Source of the DNA: Glaciihabitans sp. INWT7
GTDB taxonomy: Bacteria > Actinomycetota > Actinomycetes > Actinomycetales > Microbacteriaceae
DNA length: 64,000 nucleotides
Assembly: GCF_014217685.1 (NCBI RefSeq)
Contig: NZ_CP043653.1
Span: forward strand, 2,174,419-2,238,418
Reading direction: 5' to 3'
Of this stretch, positions 1 through 8,441 are shown one piece after another. The first letter of the stretch is position 1. Each line of letters begins with the position of its first letter. Position numbers and translations under genes: made by a program. The notes under the pieces were generated by a model that saw only the letters and a list, made by a program, of their open reading frames with translations, searched no databases and was not told the DNA's origin.

Positions 1-429
1 TGGCTTGACCACCGAGTCGAGGTGGCCGGCGATCACCGCCGGTCCGATGCGGCCGGGTAGCACTCCCCCGGAGAACCAACCGGCGCGATCGAAATCGGTC
101 GGAGGATGAAGAACGCCGCTCGAATCGACCGCGAGGGATTCGAGATCGGTCGACACCCCGATCGCCGGAATGTCGAGGTGCGTCGCCACGATGCCGGCCC
201 GGGGCGGAGCATCCGTCGTTGCGATGGGATCCTGGAGGGGCGCGGACCCGGTCGAGTCGGCGAGCGGCTTCTGGATCTCGCCCGCACCGCTGATGTGGGC
301 GGCGGCGACCGGCCCGACACCCTGGACTCCGGCAATGACCAGCGCGGCCGAGAGCCCGAGAGCGGTTCCCCCCGCGAGGATGCCCGCGACCCAGGGTGCG
401 CGCCTGACCCGTGCGTGGCGGCCGCTCAT
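1..429 (-). CDS. class F sortase, C-terminus cut by window edge
   Basis: The visible 143 residues begin with a short basic stretch and one hydrophobic segment (about residues 14-34, signal anchor), then a linker and the start of a sortase beta-barrel. GIVATHLDIPAIGV and the AGHLDS motif near the right end are typical of class F sortases; H136 is the expected catalytic histidine. The catalytic Cys and Arg would lie beyond base 1. Such enzymes sit outside the membrane and attach or process surface proteins by transpeptidation at a sorting motif. The ATG at 429 overlaps the TGA of the DUF4397 gene (ATGA), so the two are translationally coupled. Family call is firm from motifs and context; completeness cannot be judged. 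Confidence 0.85.
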   Translation of the reverse strand, partial: MSGRHARVRRAPWVAGILAGGTALGLSAALVIAGVQGVGPVAAAHISGAGEIQKPLADSTGSAPLQDPIATTDAPPRAGIVATHLDIPAIGVSTDLESLAVDSSGVLHPPTDFDRAGWFSGGVLPGRIGPAVIAGHLDSVVKP

Positions 430-1262
430 CGGCGCATCTCCGGCGCCGTGCTGCCCAGGATCCTACCCATCGTCGCGCTGGCTGGCGAGGTATCGCGAGC
501 GAGGAATCCACCACCCGTCTGCACGGCGCCGACCGGAATCTGCTGCGCTGCAGCGCTGTCGACGATCGGGCGGGCGGTGAGAGCGCCCCGCGCGGTATCG
601 AGCACAACCAGGGTGGTGACCGAGCCGGGAACCAAGGACACCGTGGTGCTGAAGTCCCGTGACTTCGCCTGGAGCAAGAGCGTCCAGGTGCCCGCGGGCA
701 CGTCGATGTAGCCCGTCGCCGTGCCGCCGCGAGCCTGAGTGGCGATCGTCGTGCCCGTGGAAGTGACGACCGAGACGGTGGGCACCGTAGCGGAGGCCTG
801 GAGCAGACGGATGCGGGCGATGCCCGCTGCCGGGGTCGCGAGCTCGTCGGGGAAAGCCTTGAGGCGCAGGCGCGCGTTTCGTCCGTAGGCGGCGACGGTG
901 GTGCTCTTCCCCTCCACAACGGTCACGGAGGAGCGGGCGACGGGAGTGCTCGAGGCTCGCGAGCCGGCGCGAGTCATGGTGACGAGGTAGGTGCCGGGTG
1001 AGAGCGGCTGGTAGGCGGAGATTGCGCCGTATGCGACGGAATCGAGCCGCACTACGGCGGAGTCCCGACCCAGCTGGGTGAGGCGCACATCCACGGACCG
1101 GGTGTCGGGCGAAAGGTGCGCGACGCGCACCCATCCCGTCTGCGGCGCGGGGGCCGCGAGGGCCGGACTCGCTCCGGCGATGCTGGTGAGCGCGATGATC
1201 GCGAAAGCAACCATCGCAGGCACGAGGCGCCGGTTTTTCGGGCGGGTATTCGACTGTGGCAT
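426..1262 (-). CDS. DUF4397 domain secreted protein
   Basis: 278 residues. A Sec signal peptide ends near residue 37 (hydrophobic run, then SPALAAPAP). The rest reads as two beta-rich halves of the DUF4397 type, with WVRVAHLSPDTRSVDVRL at the start of the first and IARIRLLQASATVPTVSVV in the second. The start is the ATG at 1262 because GGAGG lies nine bases upstream; an earlier in-frame start at 1310 has no such site. It is followed directly by the sortase with a four-base overlap, a pairing I recall from other actinobacteria, so it may be a sortase partner or substrate, although no clear C-terminal sorting signal is visible. Function is otherwise unknown. Confidence 0.85.
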   Translation of the reverse strand: MPQSNTRPKNRRLVPAMVAFAIIALTSIAGASPALAAPAPQTGWVRVAHLSPDTRSVDVRLTQLGRDSAVVRLDSVAYGAISAYQPLSPGTYLVTMTRAGSRASSTPVARSSVTVVEGKSTTVAAYGRNARLRLKAFPDELATPAAGIARIRLLQASATVPTVSVVTSTGTTIATQARGGTATGYIDVPAGTWTLLLQAKSRDFSTTVSLVPGSVTTLVVLDTARGALTARPIVDSAAAQQIPVGAVQTGGGFLARDTSPASATMGRILGSTAPEMRR

Positions 1263-1285
1263 GGGTAAGTCCTCCACGTCGCCGC

Positions 1286-1321
1286 ATGTCGGGTCGAGAT
1301 TTCGGGTCACGATGTCGGGTC
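1286..1321. repeat. three 13-bp iterons upstream of DUF4397 gene
   Basis: ATGTCGGGTC, ATTTCGGGTC and ATGTCGGGTC start at 1286, 1299 and 1312, separated by three bases each. They lie 24 bases upstream of the DUF4397 start codon, in the divergent region shared with the MmyB-like regulator. They could be binding sites for a regulator of either gene; the regular period is seen directly and the role is inferred. Confidence 0.6.
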
Positions 1322-1412
1322 AAAGCGGTTCGGGTGCTACGACGACGTATTCCGGTTATTCGGAGCGGCTTCGAAGATCGGATTGGTGGGGCTCTCGAGA
1401 TCTGTTCGCCGG

Positions 1413-1442
1413 GTGACCAGCCTCCCCCTTTCTGCGTAGGGT
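1413..1442 (+). promoter_or_regulatory. leaderless promoter of HTH regulator gene
   Basis: TAGGGT at 1437-1442 ends six bases before the ATG at 1449, placing the transcription start on the start codon. GTGACC at 1413-1418 is a possible -35 box 18 bases upstream. No Shine-Dalgarno sequence precedes the ATG. Confidence 0.5.
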
Positions 1443-1448
1443 GGACAC

Positions 1449-2351
1449 ATGCAACCAGGCAACCAGTTCGGCGAATTCTTGCGCGCCCGGCGCGAACTAC
1501 TCACCCCTGAAGACGTGGGGTTGCCCGCCACCGGCCGAAGACGCATTCAGGGCCTCCGTCGGGAAGAAGCGGCCCTCGTATCCGGGATCTCGCCCGAGGA
1601 TTACCTCCGCCTGGAACAGGGAGTCGAGCAGAATCCGACCGACGACGTTCTCGACGCCCTGACCAGGGCGCTCAAGCTCGACGATGACGCGGCCGCCAGC
1701 CTGCGCGACCTCGCTCGTCCCGCCCTTATCGAGCGGGATTCCCGGCCGATCGCCCCGGACGAAGCGCCGGAGGGGCTCGCCGGTCTCATCGACGCCTGGC
1801 CCCACCAGGTCGCCTGGATCGAGGGAAGGCTCACCGAGGTACTCTCGGCCAACCCGCTCGCCCGCGCCCTCTCCCCGCGCTTCACCCCCGGCACCAACCT
1901 CATGCGCTCGGTGTTCCTCGATCCGGCCTCCCGCGAGCTCTATCCCCAGTGGGACCGGATGCTCGTAGCCACCGTCGCACGCCTGCGCACTCTCATCGGC
2001 CCGGATATCGACGATCCGGCCCTCACCCAGCTCGTGGGCGAACTCTCCGTTCGCAGCGGCGAATTCCGCGCCCTCTGGGGAGCGGCGGAGCTGCCAGCAG
2101 AGGTCGATTCGATCACCCGGATCACCCACCCGCAGGTGGGAGCGCTCGAACTGGAGACGGAACGACTGGCCATCGGCTCTCCCGGGGGGTCCGACACGCG
2201 ATCGTTGGTCATCCTGCACGCCCGGCCCGGTTCGGAGTCGGAGACGGCCCTGCGCCGGCTCGCTGCGATTGCCTCCGGAACCTCGCCGGCGGAAGCTCAG
2301 CGCATCCTGCCCGCGCCCGTGCCGATCGAATCGAAGCGCCGCCTCCCGTGA
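1449..2351 (+). CDS. MmyB-like helix-turn-helix transcriptional regulator
   Basis: 300 residues. Residues 1-75 form an Xre-type helix-turn-helix (FGEFLRARRELLTPEDVGL, then RRIQGLRREEAALVSGISPE and YLRLEQG), and the remainder matches the MmyB-type ligand-binding domain found in many actinobacterial regulators (PHQVAWIEGRLTEVLSANPLA; VGELSVRSGEFRALW). The ligand is unknown. It overlaps the next gene by four bases (GTGA), so it is co-translated with an alpha/beta hydrolase, a frequent arrangement in which the regulator controls its neighbouring enzyme. It is divergent from the DUF4397/sortase pair. Confidence 0.9.
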   Translation: MQPGNQFGEFLRARRELLTPEDVGLPATGRRRIQGLRREEAALVSGISPEDYLRLEQGVEQNPTDDVLDALTRALKLDDDAAASLRDLARPALIERDSRPIAPDEAPEGLAGLIDAWPHQVAWIEGRLTEVLSANPLARALSPRFTPGTNLMRSVFLDPASRELYPQWDRMLVATVARLRTLIGPDIDDPALTQLVGELSVRSGEFRALWGAAELPAEVDSITRITHPQVGALELETERLAIGSPGGSDTRSLVILHARPGSESETALRRLAAIASGTSPAEAQRILPAPVPIESKRRLP

Positions 2352-3127
2352 GCCGGAACTCCGCCGCGGGAGCGCCGGGCGGCACTCCCGTCGGCCGCCG
2401 CATCGCCCAGATCCTCATCGCCATTCTGCTGGTCTTCGTGCTCGCGATCGTCGCCCTTCTCACCTGGGCGAACATCGTGATGCAGGGAGAACGCGCGCCG
2501 GCGCTCGCTGCGTGGCGCGACAGCCGGATCTCGATCACCTCGACCGATCATTCGGTGATCCTCACGCCGAAGGGCGGAGCCACTGGCACCGGGCTGGTCT
2601 TCATCCCCGGTGCGAAAGTCGATCCCTACGCCTACCTGTACAAGCTCTCCGGCATCGTGGAGCAGGGCGTGACCGTCGTGATCACCAAGCCGACCCTCAA
2701 CCTCGCGTTCTTCGACCAGCGACCTCTTGCCACCTTCACGGCAGACACCAGCGGGGTGACCCGGTGGTTCGTCGGCGGACACTCTCTCGGCGGCGTTCGG
2801 GCCTGCATGCTGGCCGATTCGAACGAGGCACCCGCCGTCGCGGGCCTCGTGCTCTTCGGCAGCTACTGCGCGAACGACCTCTCGCGCACCGATCTCAGCG
2901 TGCTCAGCATCGGCGGGGAGCGGGACGGCTTGAGCACTCCGGCGAAGATCGCCGCGGGCAAGAGCCTGCTACCGGCATCCGCGGTGTTCGTGGAGATCCC
3001 GGGCAGCAATCACGCGCGCTTCGGCGACTACGGCGTGCAGCCGGGTGACGGCACCGCGACGATCTCCAGTGAAGAGGCCCGCTCTGAGATCACCGCGGCC
3101 CTCGCCGGGGTTCTCACCGACGGGTAG
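2348..3127 (+). CDS. membrane-anchored alpha/beta hydrolase
   Basis: 259 residues. One N-terminal transmembrane helix (about residues 15-37, ILIAILLVFVLAIVALL) anchors an alpha/beta hydrolase domain facing outside. The nucleophile elbow is GGHSLGG; an acidic residue follows in SIGGERDG and the catalytic histidine is in IPGSNHARFGDYG. The GTG at 2348 is chosen because it overlaps the stop of the regulator gene (GTGA); a longer open frame upstream is only a shadow of that gene. Substrate is unknown. Confidence 0.85.
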   Translation: MSRNSAAGAPGGTPVGRRIAQILIAILLVFVLAIVALLTWANIVMQGERAPALAAWRDSRISITSTDHSVILTPKGGATGTGLVFIPGAKVDPYAYLYKLSGIVEQGVTVVITKPTLNLAFFDQRPLATFTADTSGVTRWFVGGHSLGGVRACMLADSNEAPAVAGLVLFGSYCANDLSRTDLSVLSIGGERDGLSTPAKIAAGKSLLPASAVFVEIPGSNHARFGDYGVQPGDGTATISSEEARSEITAALAGVLTDG

Positions 3128-3167
3128 CCCGTCGCCGGACGCCGCGTCGAACGCCGCGGCAGAACAA

Positions 3168-3231
3168 GGGGAAAAACGGCGAGTGCGGCCTGTCCGTGCC
3201 GTGATGCCGACCCGGAAAGACCGCACTCGCC
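3168..3231 (-). terminator. terminator downstream of csbD
   Basis: An 11-bp perfect inverted repeat (3178-3188 and 3221-3231, GGCGAGTGCGG) with a 32-base loop is followed on the minus strand by GTTTTTCCCC. It lies 12 bases past the csbD stop. The loop is long for a rho-independent terminator. Confidence 0.5.
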
Positions 3232-3242
3232 CGATCATGGCG

Positions 3243-3422
3243 CTACTTGTCGTCGGTCAGCGCCTCCTTCACGTTCTCGCCAGCCTTCTTCACCGAGGCC
3301 TTCGCCTGGTCGGCCTTGCCTTCGGCTACGAGGCTGTCGTTGTCGGTGACCTTTCCGAGCGCTTCCTTCCCCTTGCCGAGAAGGTCCTGCGCGGTGTTCT
3401 TGATGTCGTTGTCTGCACTCAT
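3243..3422 (-). CDS. CsbD family stress protein
   Basis: 59 residues, small, acidic and lysine-rich, with the family pattern NTAQDLLGKGKEALGKVTDN followed by VAEGKADQAKASVKKAGENV. CsbD proteins are general stress proteins of unknown biochemical role, induced by the SigB regulon in Bacillus. GGAG lies seven bases before the ATG at 3422. It is transcribed away from the ECF sigma/Asp23 operon across a 113-bp gap, which suggests a shared stress function. Confidence 0.85.
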   Translation of the reverse strand: MSADNDIKNTAQDLLGKGKEALGKVTDNDSLVAEGKADQAKASVKKAGENVKEALTDDK

Positions 3423-3455
3423 GTGAGAACTCCATTTCTGGTTCGGTTTGCACTG

Positions 3456-3477
3456 GTTTTCATGACTGGGACGGGTA
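3456..3477 (+). promoter_or_regulatory. possible SigB/SigF-like promoter before sigma gene
   Basis: GTTT at 3456-3459 and GGGTA at 3473-3477 resemble the SigB/SigF promoter form, but the 13-base spacer is shorter than usual. It points towards the ECF sigma gene 59 bases downstream. Weak evidence. Confidence 0.25.
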
Positions 3478-3535
3478 CTGTGAGCAATTCGTCACGCTCT
3501 GGGGCGAAATTTTTCTGAGAGAGAACGGATGGCGG

Positions 3536-4081
3536 GTGATCGATCTCTCCTCGGCCTCGGACGGCATCCTCGCCGAGCGGTCGGCCGACGGCGACACGAA
3601 CGCCTTCTCGGTGCTGGTGAGGCGTCACGCTCCGTACCTTCGCGCCTTCGCCCAGCGCCTCACCGGCTCTGCGGCGGATGCCGACGACGCGGTGCAGGAA
3701 GCCCTGATCTCGGCGTGGAAACAGCTTCCCGCGCTGCAGGACCCGAGCAAGGTGCGCTCCTGGCTGACCAGCATCGTCAGCCGGAAGGCCACCGACCGGA
3801 TCCGCAGCAGGCGGCCGACGGGCGAGCTGGACGACGAGCTCGTGGCCGAGCACGGTTCCGGTCCAGAGCAGCGCGCCATCGCGACCTCGCGCATGGAGGC
3901 GCTCACCCGCGTGCTCGACGAGCTGCCCGAAGGCCAGCGCCAGTGTTGGGTGCTGAAAGAGGTGGGCGGATACTCCTATGACGAGATCGCCGAACGGCTC
4001 GACCTCAGCGTGACCACCGTGCGGGGAAAGCTCGCGCGCGCCCGACAGACTGTAGTGAGAGAGATGGAGGTGTGGCGATGA
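3536..4081 (+). CDS. ECF RNA polymerase sigma factor
   Basis: 181 residues. Region 2 includes ADADDAVQEALISAWK (about residues 47-62) and region 4 a helix-turn-helix YSYDEIAERLDLSVTTVRG (about 147-164). No C-terminal extension and no separate transmembrane anti-sigma gene are present; the next gene encodes an Asp23/Gls24 protein instead. The GTG at 3536 gives a normal ECF length. The stop overlaps the next ATG (ATGA). Likely directs transcription of an envelope-stress regulon, possibly including its own operon; the inducing signal cannot be read from sequence. Confidence 0.9.
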   Translation: MIDLSSASDGILAERSADGDTNAFSVLVRRHAPYLRAFAQRLTGSAADADDAVQEALISAWKQLPALQDPSKVRSWLTSIVSRKATDRIRSRRPTGELDDELVAEHGSGPEQRAIATSRMEALTRVLDELPEGQRQCWVLKEVGGYSYDEIAERLDLSVTTVRGKLARARQTVVREMEVWR

Positions 4082-4680
4082 CCGAAGCCTCTGCCAGCGA
4101 CGACGTCGGTGGTTCCGGATTCTCGCTCGACGATCTCAGCGACTATCTGGACCGCGGGCGCGAGCCCGCCATCGCCGCCATCGACGGCAATGCCGAATGC
4201 CAGGCGATGCTCGCGAGCCTCGAACGCGTCGGAGCGCTCTCGCGGGACCTCGTGGTGCGGGATGCCCGGGACAACCCCGGGATCGAGGAGGGCTGGTTGC
4301 GGGGAGTGCTCACCGCGATCTCACGCGAAGTGCGGGCGGGGCGGGACATCCCGCTCAGCAGCTCCGAACCGAACACTCGCCTCACCATCACCGAAGGGGC
4401 CGTGCACGAGCTCGTGAGAGCGGCTGGCGACTCCGTGGAGGGAGTGCTCGTGGGGCGCTGCACCCTCGACGGCGAGCTCGACGATCCCGATGCTCCCGTG
4501 CGCGTCGCTGTGACGATCAGCGTCGTGCTCAGCGCGCCCATCGTCGATCTGGCCGACGCCGTTCGCGAGCGCGTCTATTCCGAGCTGCTGAAACACACCG
4601 AACTCACCATCGAGAGCGTGGATGTCACCGTGACAGATGCCCACACCCTGGAACGCCCCGTCGAGGAGGACGAAGCATGA
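4078..4680 (+). CDS. Asp23/Gls24 family envelope stress protein
   Basis: 200 residues. The C-terminal half carries the Asp23/Gls24 fold (ITEGAVHELVRAAGDSVEGV, then VRVAVTISVVLSAPIVDLAD). The N-terminal 75 residues (FSLDDLSDYLDRGREPAI...) resemble the zinc-less N-terminal region of anti-sigma factors, so it may take that role next to the ECF gene; this is inference. GGAGG lies seven bases before the ATG at 4078; the GTG two codons earlier is less well placed. Overlaps the sigma gene and the next gene by four bases each, so all three are coupled. Confidence 0.8.
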   Translation: MTEASASDDVGGSGFSLDDLSDYLDRGREPAIAAIDGNAECQAMLASLERVGALSRDLVVRDARDNPGIEEGWLRGVLTAISREVRAGRDIPLSSSEPNTRLTITEGAVHELVRAAGDSVEGVLVGRCTLDGELDDPDAPVRVAVTISVVLSAPIVDLADAVRERVYSELLKHTELTIESVDVTVTDAHTLERPVEEDEA

Positions 4681-4994
4681 CCGACGAACTCACCTCCCTC
4701 GCCGCTCAGCTCGACGCCGTCGTGCGTTCGGTGCCCTCGGTTGCCGCGCTATACGCCGCGGAACCGAGCCTGTTGCGGTCGGTACGAGAATTGACGACCG
4801 GGCCCGACACTCCGATCGCGTTGGTCTCGGTGCGTCGTGTGGACGAGGGGCTGGCGATCGTGGCGAGCGTGGCTGCCTCCGGCCGGCAGCAGGCCCCCGT
4901 GACCGCGCTCGCCGTGTCGACGGCGATCCGCTCCGTGCTCGCTCCGGGCGTCGAGGCGGAGATCCTGGTGCGAGTGAGCCGCATCGAGGGCTGA
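4677..4994 (+). CDS. small protein of sigma/Asp23 operon
   Basis: 105 residues with no signal peptide or membrane helix. The central part (TPIALVSVRRVDEGLAIVAS, then a helix ending in ILVRVSRIE) has a beta-beta-alpha-beta order like half of an Asp23/Gls24 domain, so it may be a degenerate Asp23-like partner. I do not recognise a named family. The ATG overlaps the stop of the Asp23 gene (ATGA). It ends eight bases from the stop of the convergent antiporter gene. Confidence 0.7.
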   Translation: MTDELTSLAAQLDAVVRSVPSVAALYAAEPSLLRSVRELTTGPDTPIALVSVRRVDEGLAIVASVAASGRQQAPVTALAVSTAIRSVLAPGVEAEILVRVSRIEG

Positions 4995-5008
4995 CGGAGC
5001 CGTCAGCC
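4989..5008. terminator. hairpin covering both convergent stop codons
   Basis: GGCTGACG at 4989-4996 and CGTCAGCC at 5001-5008 form a perfect 8-bp stem (9 bp if the loop shrinks). It contains the TGA of the small operon gene and the TCA (stop) of the antiporter, so it can end transcripts from both sides. There is no T-run. Confidence 0.5.
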
Positions 5009-6589
5009 GTCGTTGCGATTGTTGTGGCGGATGAACCGCACGGCGATCTCCTCCGCATCGATCGACGCGAGGATGGCACGCACCGCCGGCTCCTGATAGC
5101 GCCCCTCACGCCGGGCCTCGAGCACCGCGGCGCGCTCTGCCTCGATCATCGCGAGCCGGAGTCGGCCGAAGACCGCCTGCGCGGGCTCCACCCCGTCCTC
5201 GACCGGATTGAGGAGGGATTCGCCGAGCAGGGTGGCATCGTTGCGGAGACGTTCGACCACGGCCGCGTCATCCGCCTCCATCCTCTCCGCGTCGAGTCTG
5301 ACGACCCCGGCTGCCCGGGCCTCCGCCATCAGCATCTGCGCCTCCACGAGCTCCTGGTCCGCATTCGGCGGGGGAAGCTTCAAGCGGCGGATGATCCACG
5401 GCAGCGCGAGTCCCTGCACCAGCGTGCCCACGACCACCGCGAAGGCGAGGAACTGGAGAAACGATTTCTGCGGGGTGGCATCGGGCAGGAGGAAGACCGC
5501 CGCGAGTGTGACAACCCCGCGCATGCCGGAGAACCCGATCGCCACGGTGGCTTTGCCGCTCCAGCTGCGCTCGCGGAAGCGCTTCGGACCGACCCGGTAG
5601 AACCCGCTCACCGCCAGGATCCACGCGAACCGCGCCGCGATGAGGAACACCAGCATCCCGACACAGATGAGAACGACCTGGGCGATGCCGAACCCGGAGT
5701 CGGCGACACCGCGCAAGATGCCCTTGAGGTTGAGGCCGATGAACAGGAACACGGAATTCTCGAGGAGGAACCGGATGGTGCGCCAATTCACGGAATCCGC
5801 GATGCGCGCCTGTGCGGACTGCACCACCGGCGCCTGGGTCCCGATGATGAGACCGGCGATCACCACGGCGAGCACCCCCGACCCGTGAAGCAGTTGGGTG
5901 GGGATGAACGCCACGAAGGGTGTCGCGAGCGACAGACTCGTGTCGAGCACCGGCGCCTTGAGCCTCTTACGAATGGCGGAGAGTCCGAATCCGGCGGCAA
6001 GGCCGAAACCCACCCCCACCACCACGGCGAGCACGAAATCCGCGGCGACGGCCCACGGGTTGAGGGTGCCGACGATGGCCGCCATGGCGGCGGAGAGGGC
6101 GACAAGAGCCGCAGCGTCGTTGAACAGGCTCTCCCCCTCGAGCACGGTCACGACCCGGCGGGGCAGCCTGAGGCGACCGGAGATGGAGGTGATGGCCACC
6201 GCATCCGTCGGAGCGACGACCGCGGCGAACGCAAAACCCGTCGCGAGGGTGATCGCCGGCACGATCAGCCAGGTGAAGAAGCCCACGACCACGACAGTGA
6301 AGAGCACGAGGCCGACCGAGAGGGTGAGGATGCTGTCCCGCCTGGCCCGCACGTCTACCAGGGAAGTGCGGATGGCCGCGGCGAAGAGCAACGGCGGCAA
6401 CAGGCCGTAGAGCACCAACTCCGGCTGCACCTCGATCTTCGGCAGCCAGGGCAGGAACGACGCGACCGCACCGACAGCCACGAGCGTGACGGGCGCCGAC
6501 CAGCCCACACGTCGCGACAACCCCGTGACCGCGACGGTCACGAGCACGAACGACACGATCCAGATGATCGTCAAGACCGAGCCGTCCAT
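5003..6589 (-). CDS. Na+/H+ antiporter, CPA1 family
   Basis: 528 residues with about twelve transmembrane segments in the first 400 residues and a cytoplasmic tail of about 130. The ion-binding core is visible: FAAVVAPTDAVAITSI (TDAV motif) and LEGESLFNDAAALV (ND pair). Similar CPA1 proteins exchange sodium for protons to control pH and salt. GGAAGGA stands nine bases before the ATG at 6589. Monocistronic; convergent with the sigma/Asp23 operon, which fits a stress neighbourhood but proves nothing about co-regulation. Confidence 0.92.
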   Translation of the reverse strand: MDGSVLTIIWIVSFVLVTVAVTGLSRRVGWSAPVTLVAVGAVASFLPWLPKIEVQPELVLYGLLPPLLFAAAIRTSLVDVRARRDSILTLSVGLVLFTVVVVGFFTWLIVPAITLATGFAFAAVVAPTDAVAITSISGRLRLPRRVVTVLEGESLFNDAAALVALSAAMAAIVGTLNPWAVAADFVLAVVVGVGFGLAAGFGLSAIRKRLKAPVLDTSLSLATPFVAFIPTQLLHGSGVLAVVIAGLIIGTQAPVVQSAQARIADSVNWRTIRFLLENSVFLFIGLNLKGILRGVADSGFGIAQVVLICVGMLVFLIAARFAWILAVSGFYRVGPKRFRERSWSGKATVAIGFSGMRGVVTLAAVFLLPDATPQKSFLQFLAFAVVVGTLVQGLALPWIIRRLKLPPPNADQELVEAQMLMAEARAAGVVRLDAERMEADDAAVVERLRNDATLLGESLLNPVEDGVEPAQAVFGRLRLAMIEAERAAVLEARREGRYQEPAVRAILASIDAEEIAVRFIRHNNRNDG

Positions 6590-6648
6590 GCCGCATTCCT
6601 TCCCGCGTTGTTATCCGAGGGTAGAGGACTCGCGCAGACGACGAGTGC

Positions 6649-8340
6649 CTAGGGTGCCGACAACTGCTCGCGCACGACCCGTCGCAGCACCTTCCCCACG
6701 ATATTGCGGGGCAATTCGTCGACGACCTCGATGCGTCTCGGCACCTTGTAGGCCGCCATCCGCTGTTTCAGGTGCTCGCGAATCGCGGGCACATCCAGGC
6801 TGGCCCCCGCGCTGAGCACGACGGCGGCGACGACATCCTCTCCGCCCTGCGGAGTGCGGATGCCCACGACGGCAGCGTCCGCGATGTCCGGATGCGAGAT
6901 CAACGCCTCCTCTACCTCGGTCGGCGCCACGTTGAATCCCCCCGTGATGATGAGCTCCTTGATGCGGTCGACGACGGTCACGAAGCCGTCGGCGGAGACG
7001 GTCACGATGTCGCCGGTGCGCAGCCATCCCCCGGGGAGCAGCGTCTCCGCCGTCTCGGTCGGGCGGTTCCAGTAGCCGCTGAAGACCTGTGGTCCGCGCA
7101 CGAGCAATTCGCCCTCTTCGTTCACCCCGCGGTCGATCGAGGGATCGTCGGGATCCACCACCCGGATGTCCGTGCTGGGGAAAGGCACGCCGACCGTGCC
7201 GGGGCGCCGCGAGGGTCCCATCGGGTTGCCGACCACGATCGGGGATGACTCGGTCATTCCGTAGCCCTCGACGAGCAGGCCGCCGGTGGCCTGTTCCCAG
7301 AGCTCGACGATGCGGGTGGGCAGGTTCATCGCTCCCGAGATCGCAAACCGGATGCCGCGAAGGCTCACTCCCCGGTCCGCGGCCGCGCCGACCAGGCGTT
7401 CGTAGATCGGCGGCACGGCGGGCAGGAAGGTGGCGGGCGTCTTGCGGAACGCGTCGAGCACGAGTTGTTCATCGAATTTGGGGAACAGCACGAGTCGGGC
7501 CCCGATACTGAGCGCGAAGCTGAGGCAGAGGGTGAGACCGTAGGCGTGGAACAGGGGCAGTACGCCGTAGACGACCTCGCGGCCGGCGCGGAGTCCGGGG
7601 ATCCAGGCCTCTCCCTGCATGGCGTTTGCGCGCAGATTGCGGTGCGACAGGATGGCACCCTTCGGAGTGCCTGTCGTGCCGCTGGTGTACTGCAGAACCG
7701 CGGTGTCATCGAGAGCCGGACCGGGGAATCGGCGGGGAAGCGGTCGGGACGACTCGAGGTCGCGCCATTCGATCGAGCCTCGCACACGACGTCCGCTGGT
7801 CAGCGCGGCTCGCGAAAGACGGGCCTTCTTCACCGGGAGCCGCAGGGCGACCCGGGTGCGCAGCGGCATCGCCCGGGTCACGTCGACCGAGACCACGGTC
7901 TGCAGACCCAGGTCTTCGGGCATGTTGAGAAGAGTCGGCACCGTCTTGTCCCACGCGATCGCCACCTTCGCCCCGTGATCCTCGAACTGGTGGCGGAGTT
8001 CCCGCTCGGTGTAAAGCGGGTTGTGTTCCACCACGATAGCTCCGAGCCGCAGCACCGCGTAGAAGGCGATCACGTGCTGCGGACTGTTCGGCAGCACGAG
8101 CGCGACACGATCCCCCTTCCCCACTCCCCGGGCGCGAAGCCCGTTCGCGAAGTGCGAGATCCGGTCGCCGAGTTCGCCGTAGGTCATGGTCGCGCCGAAG
8201 AACTGCAGGGCGATGTTCCGCCGGTATTTCCGGGCCGAGCTCGACAGCATCTGGCTGAGAGTCTCGGTGGGCTCCGCGATATCGCGAGGCACGCGCAGCG
8301 CATAGGAGTCGAGCCAGGGTCGGTCGGAGAATGGGGTCAT
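6649..8340 (-). CDS. long-chain acyl-CoA synthetase (FadD-like)
   Basis: 563 residues, an adenylate-forming enzyme that activates fatty acids with ATP and CoA. The P-loop YTSGTTGTPKGAILSH, the motif VEGYGMTESSP, the hinge GWLRTGDIVTV and the C-terminal lysine motif PRNIVGKVLRR are all present. The start at 8340 (MTPFSDRPWL) is preferred to an in-frame start at 8436 because the extra 32 residues look non-coding and the conserved N-terminus begins here; a GAGG lies just upstream. Divergent from the DUF427 gene. Chain-length specificity cannot be read. Confidence 0.92.
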   Translation of the reverse strand: MTPFSDRPWLDSYALRVPRDIAEPTETLSQMLSSSARKYRRNIALQFFGATMTYGELGDRISHFANGLRARGVGKGDRVALVLPNSPQHVIAFYAVLRLGAIVVEHNPLYTERELRHQFEDHGAKVAIAWDKTVPTLLNMPEDLGLQTVVSVDVTRAMPLRTRVALRLPVKKARLSRAALTSGRRVRGSIEWRDLESSRPLPRRFPGPALDDTAVLQYTSGTTGTPKGAILSHRNLRANAMQGEAWIPGLRAGREVVYGVLPLFHAYGLTLCLSFALSIGARLVLFPKFDEQLVLDAFRKTPATFLPAVPPIYERLVGAAADRGVSLRGIRFAISGAMNLPTRIVELWEQATGGLLVEGYGMTESSPIVVGNPMGPSRRPGTVGVPFPSTDIRVVDPDDPSIDRGVNEEGELLVRGPQVFSGYWNRPTETAETLLPGGWLRTGDIVTVSADGFVTVVDRIKELIITGGFNVAPTEVEEALISHPDIADAAVVGIRTPQGGEDVVAAVVLSAGASLDVPAIREHLKQRMAAYKVPRRIEVVDELPRNIVGKVLRRVVREQLSAP

Positions 8341-8441
8341 GTTTGCCTCGGTGGTCGAACGGTGTTCATCGGGAGCTGCGTGCTGTCGTACTAGTTCGGA
8401 GCCACCGGCCGGGAGGAATGGTCGGGGGACTTCCAAGCTAA

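Noticed and set aside
4637-6652. A 671-codon open frame opposite the antiporter gene
   Set aside because: Its sequence is His/Arg/Asp/Gly-rich without domain pattern; the opposite strand encodes a full CPA1 antiporter with its motifs. It is a GC-driven shadow.
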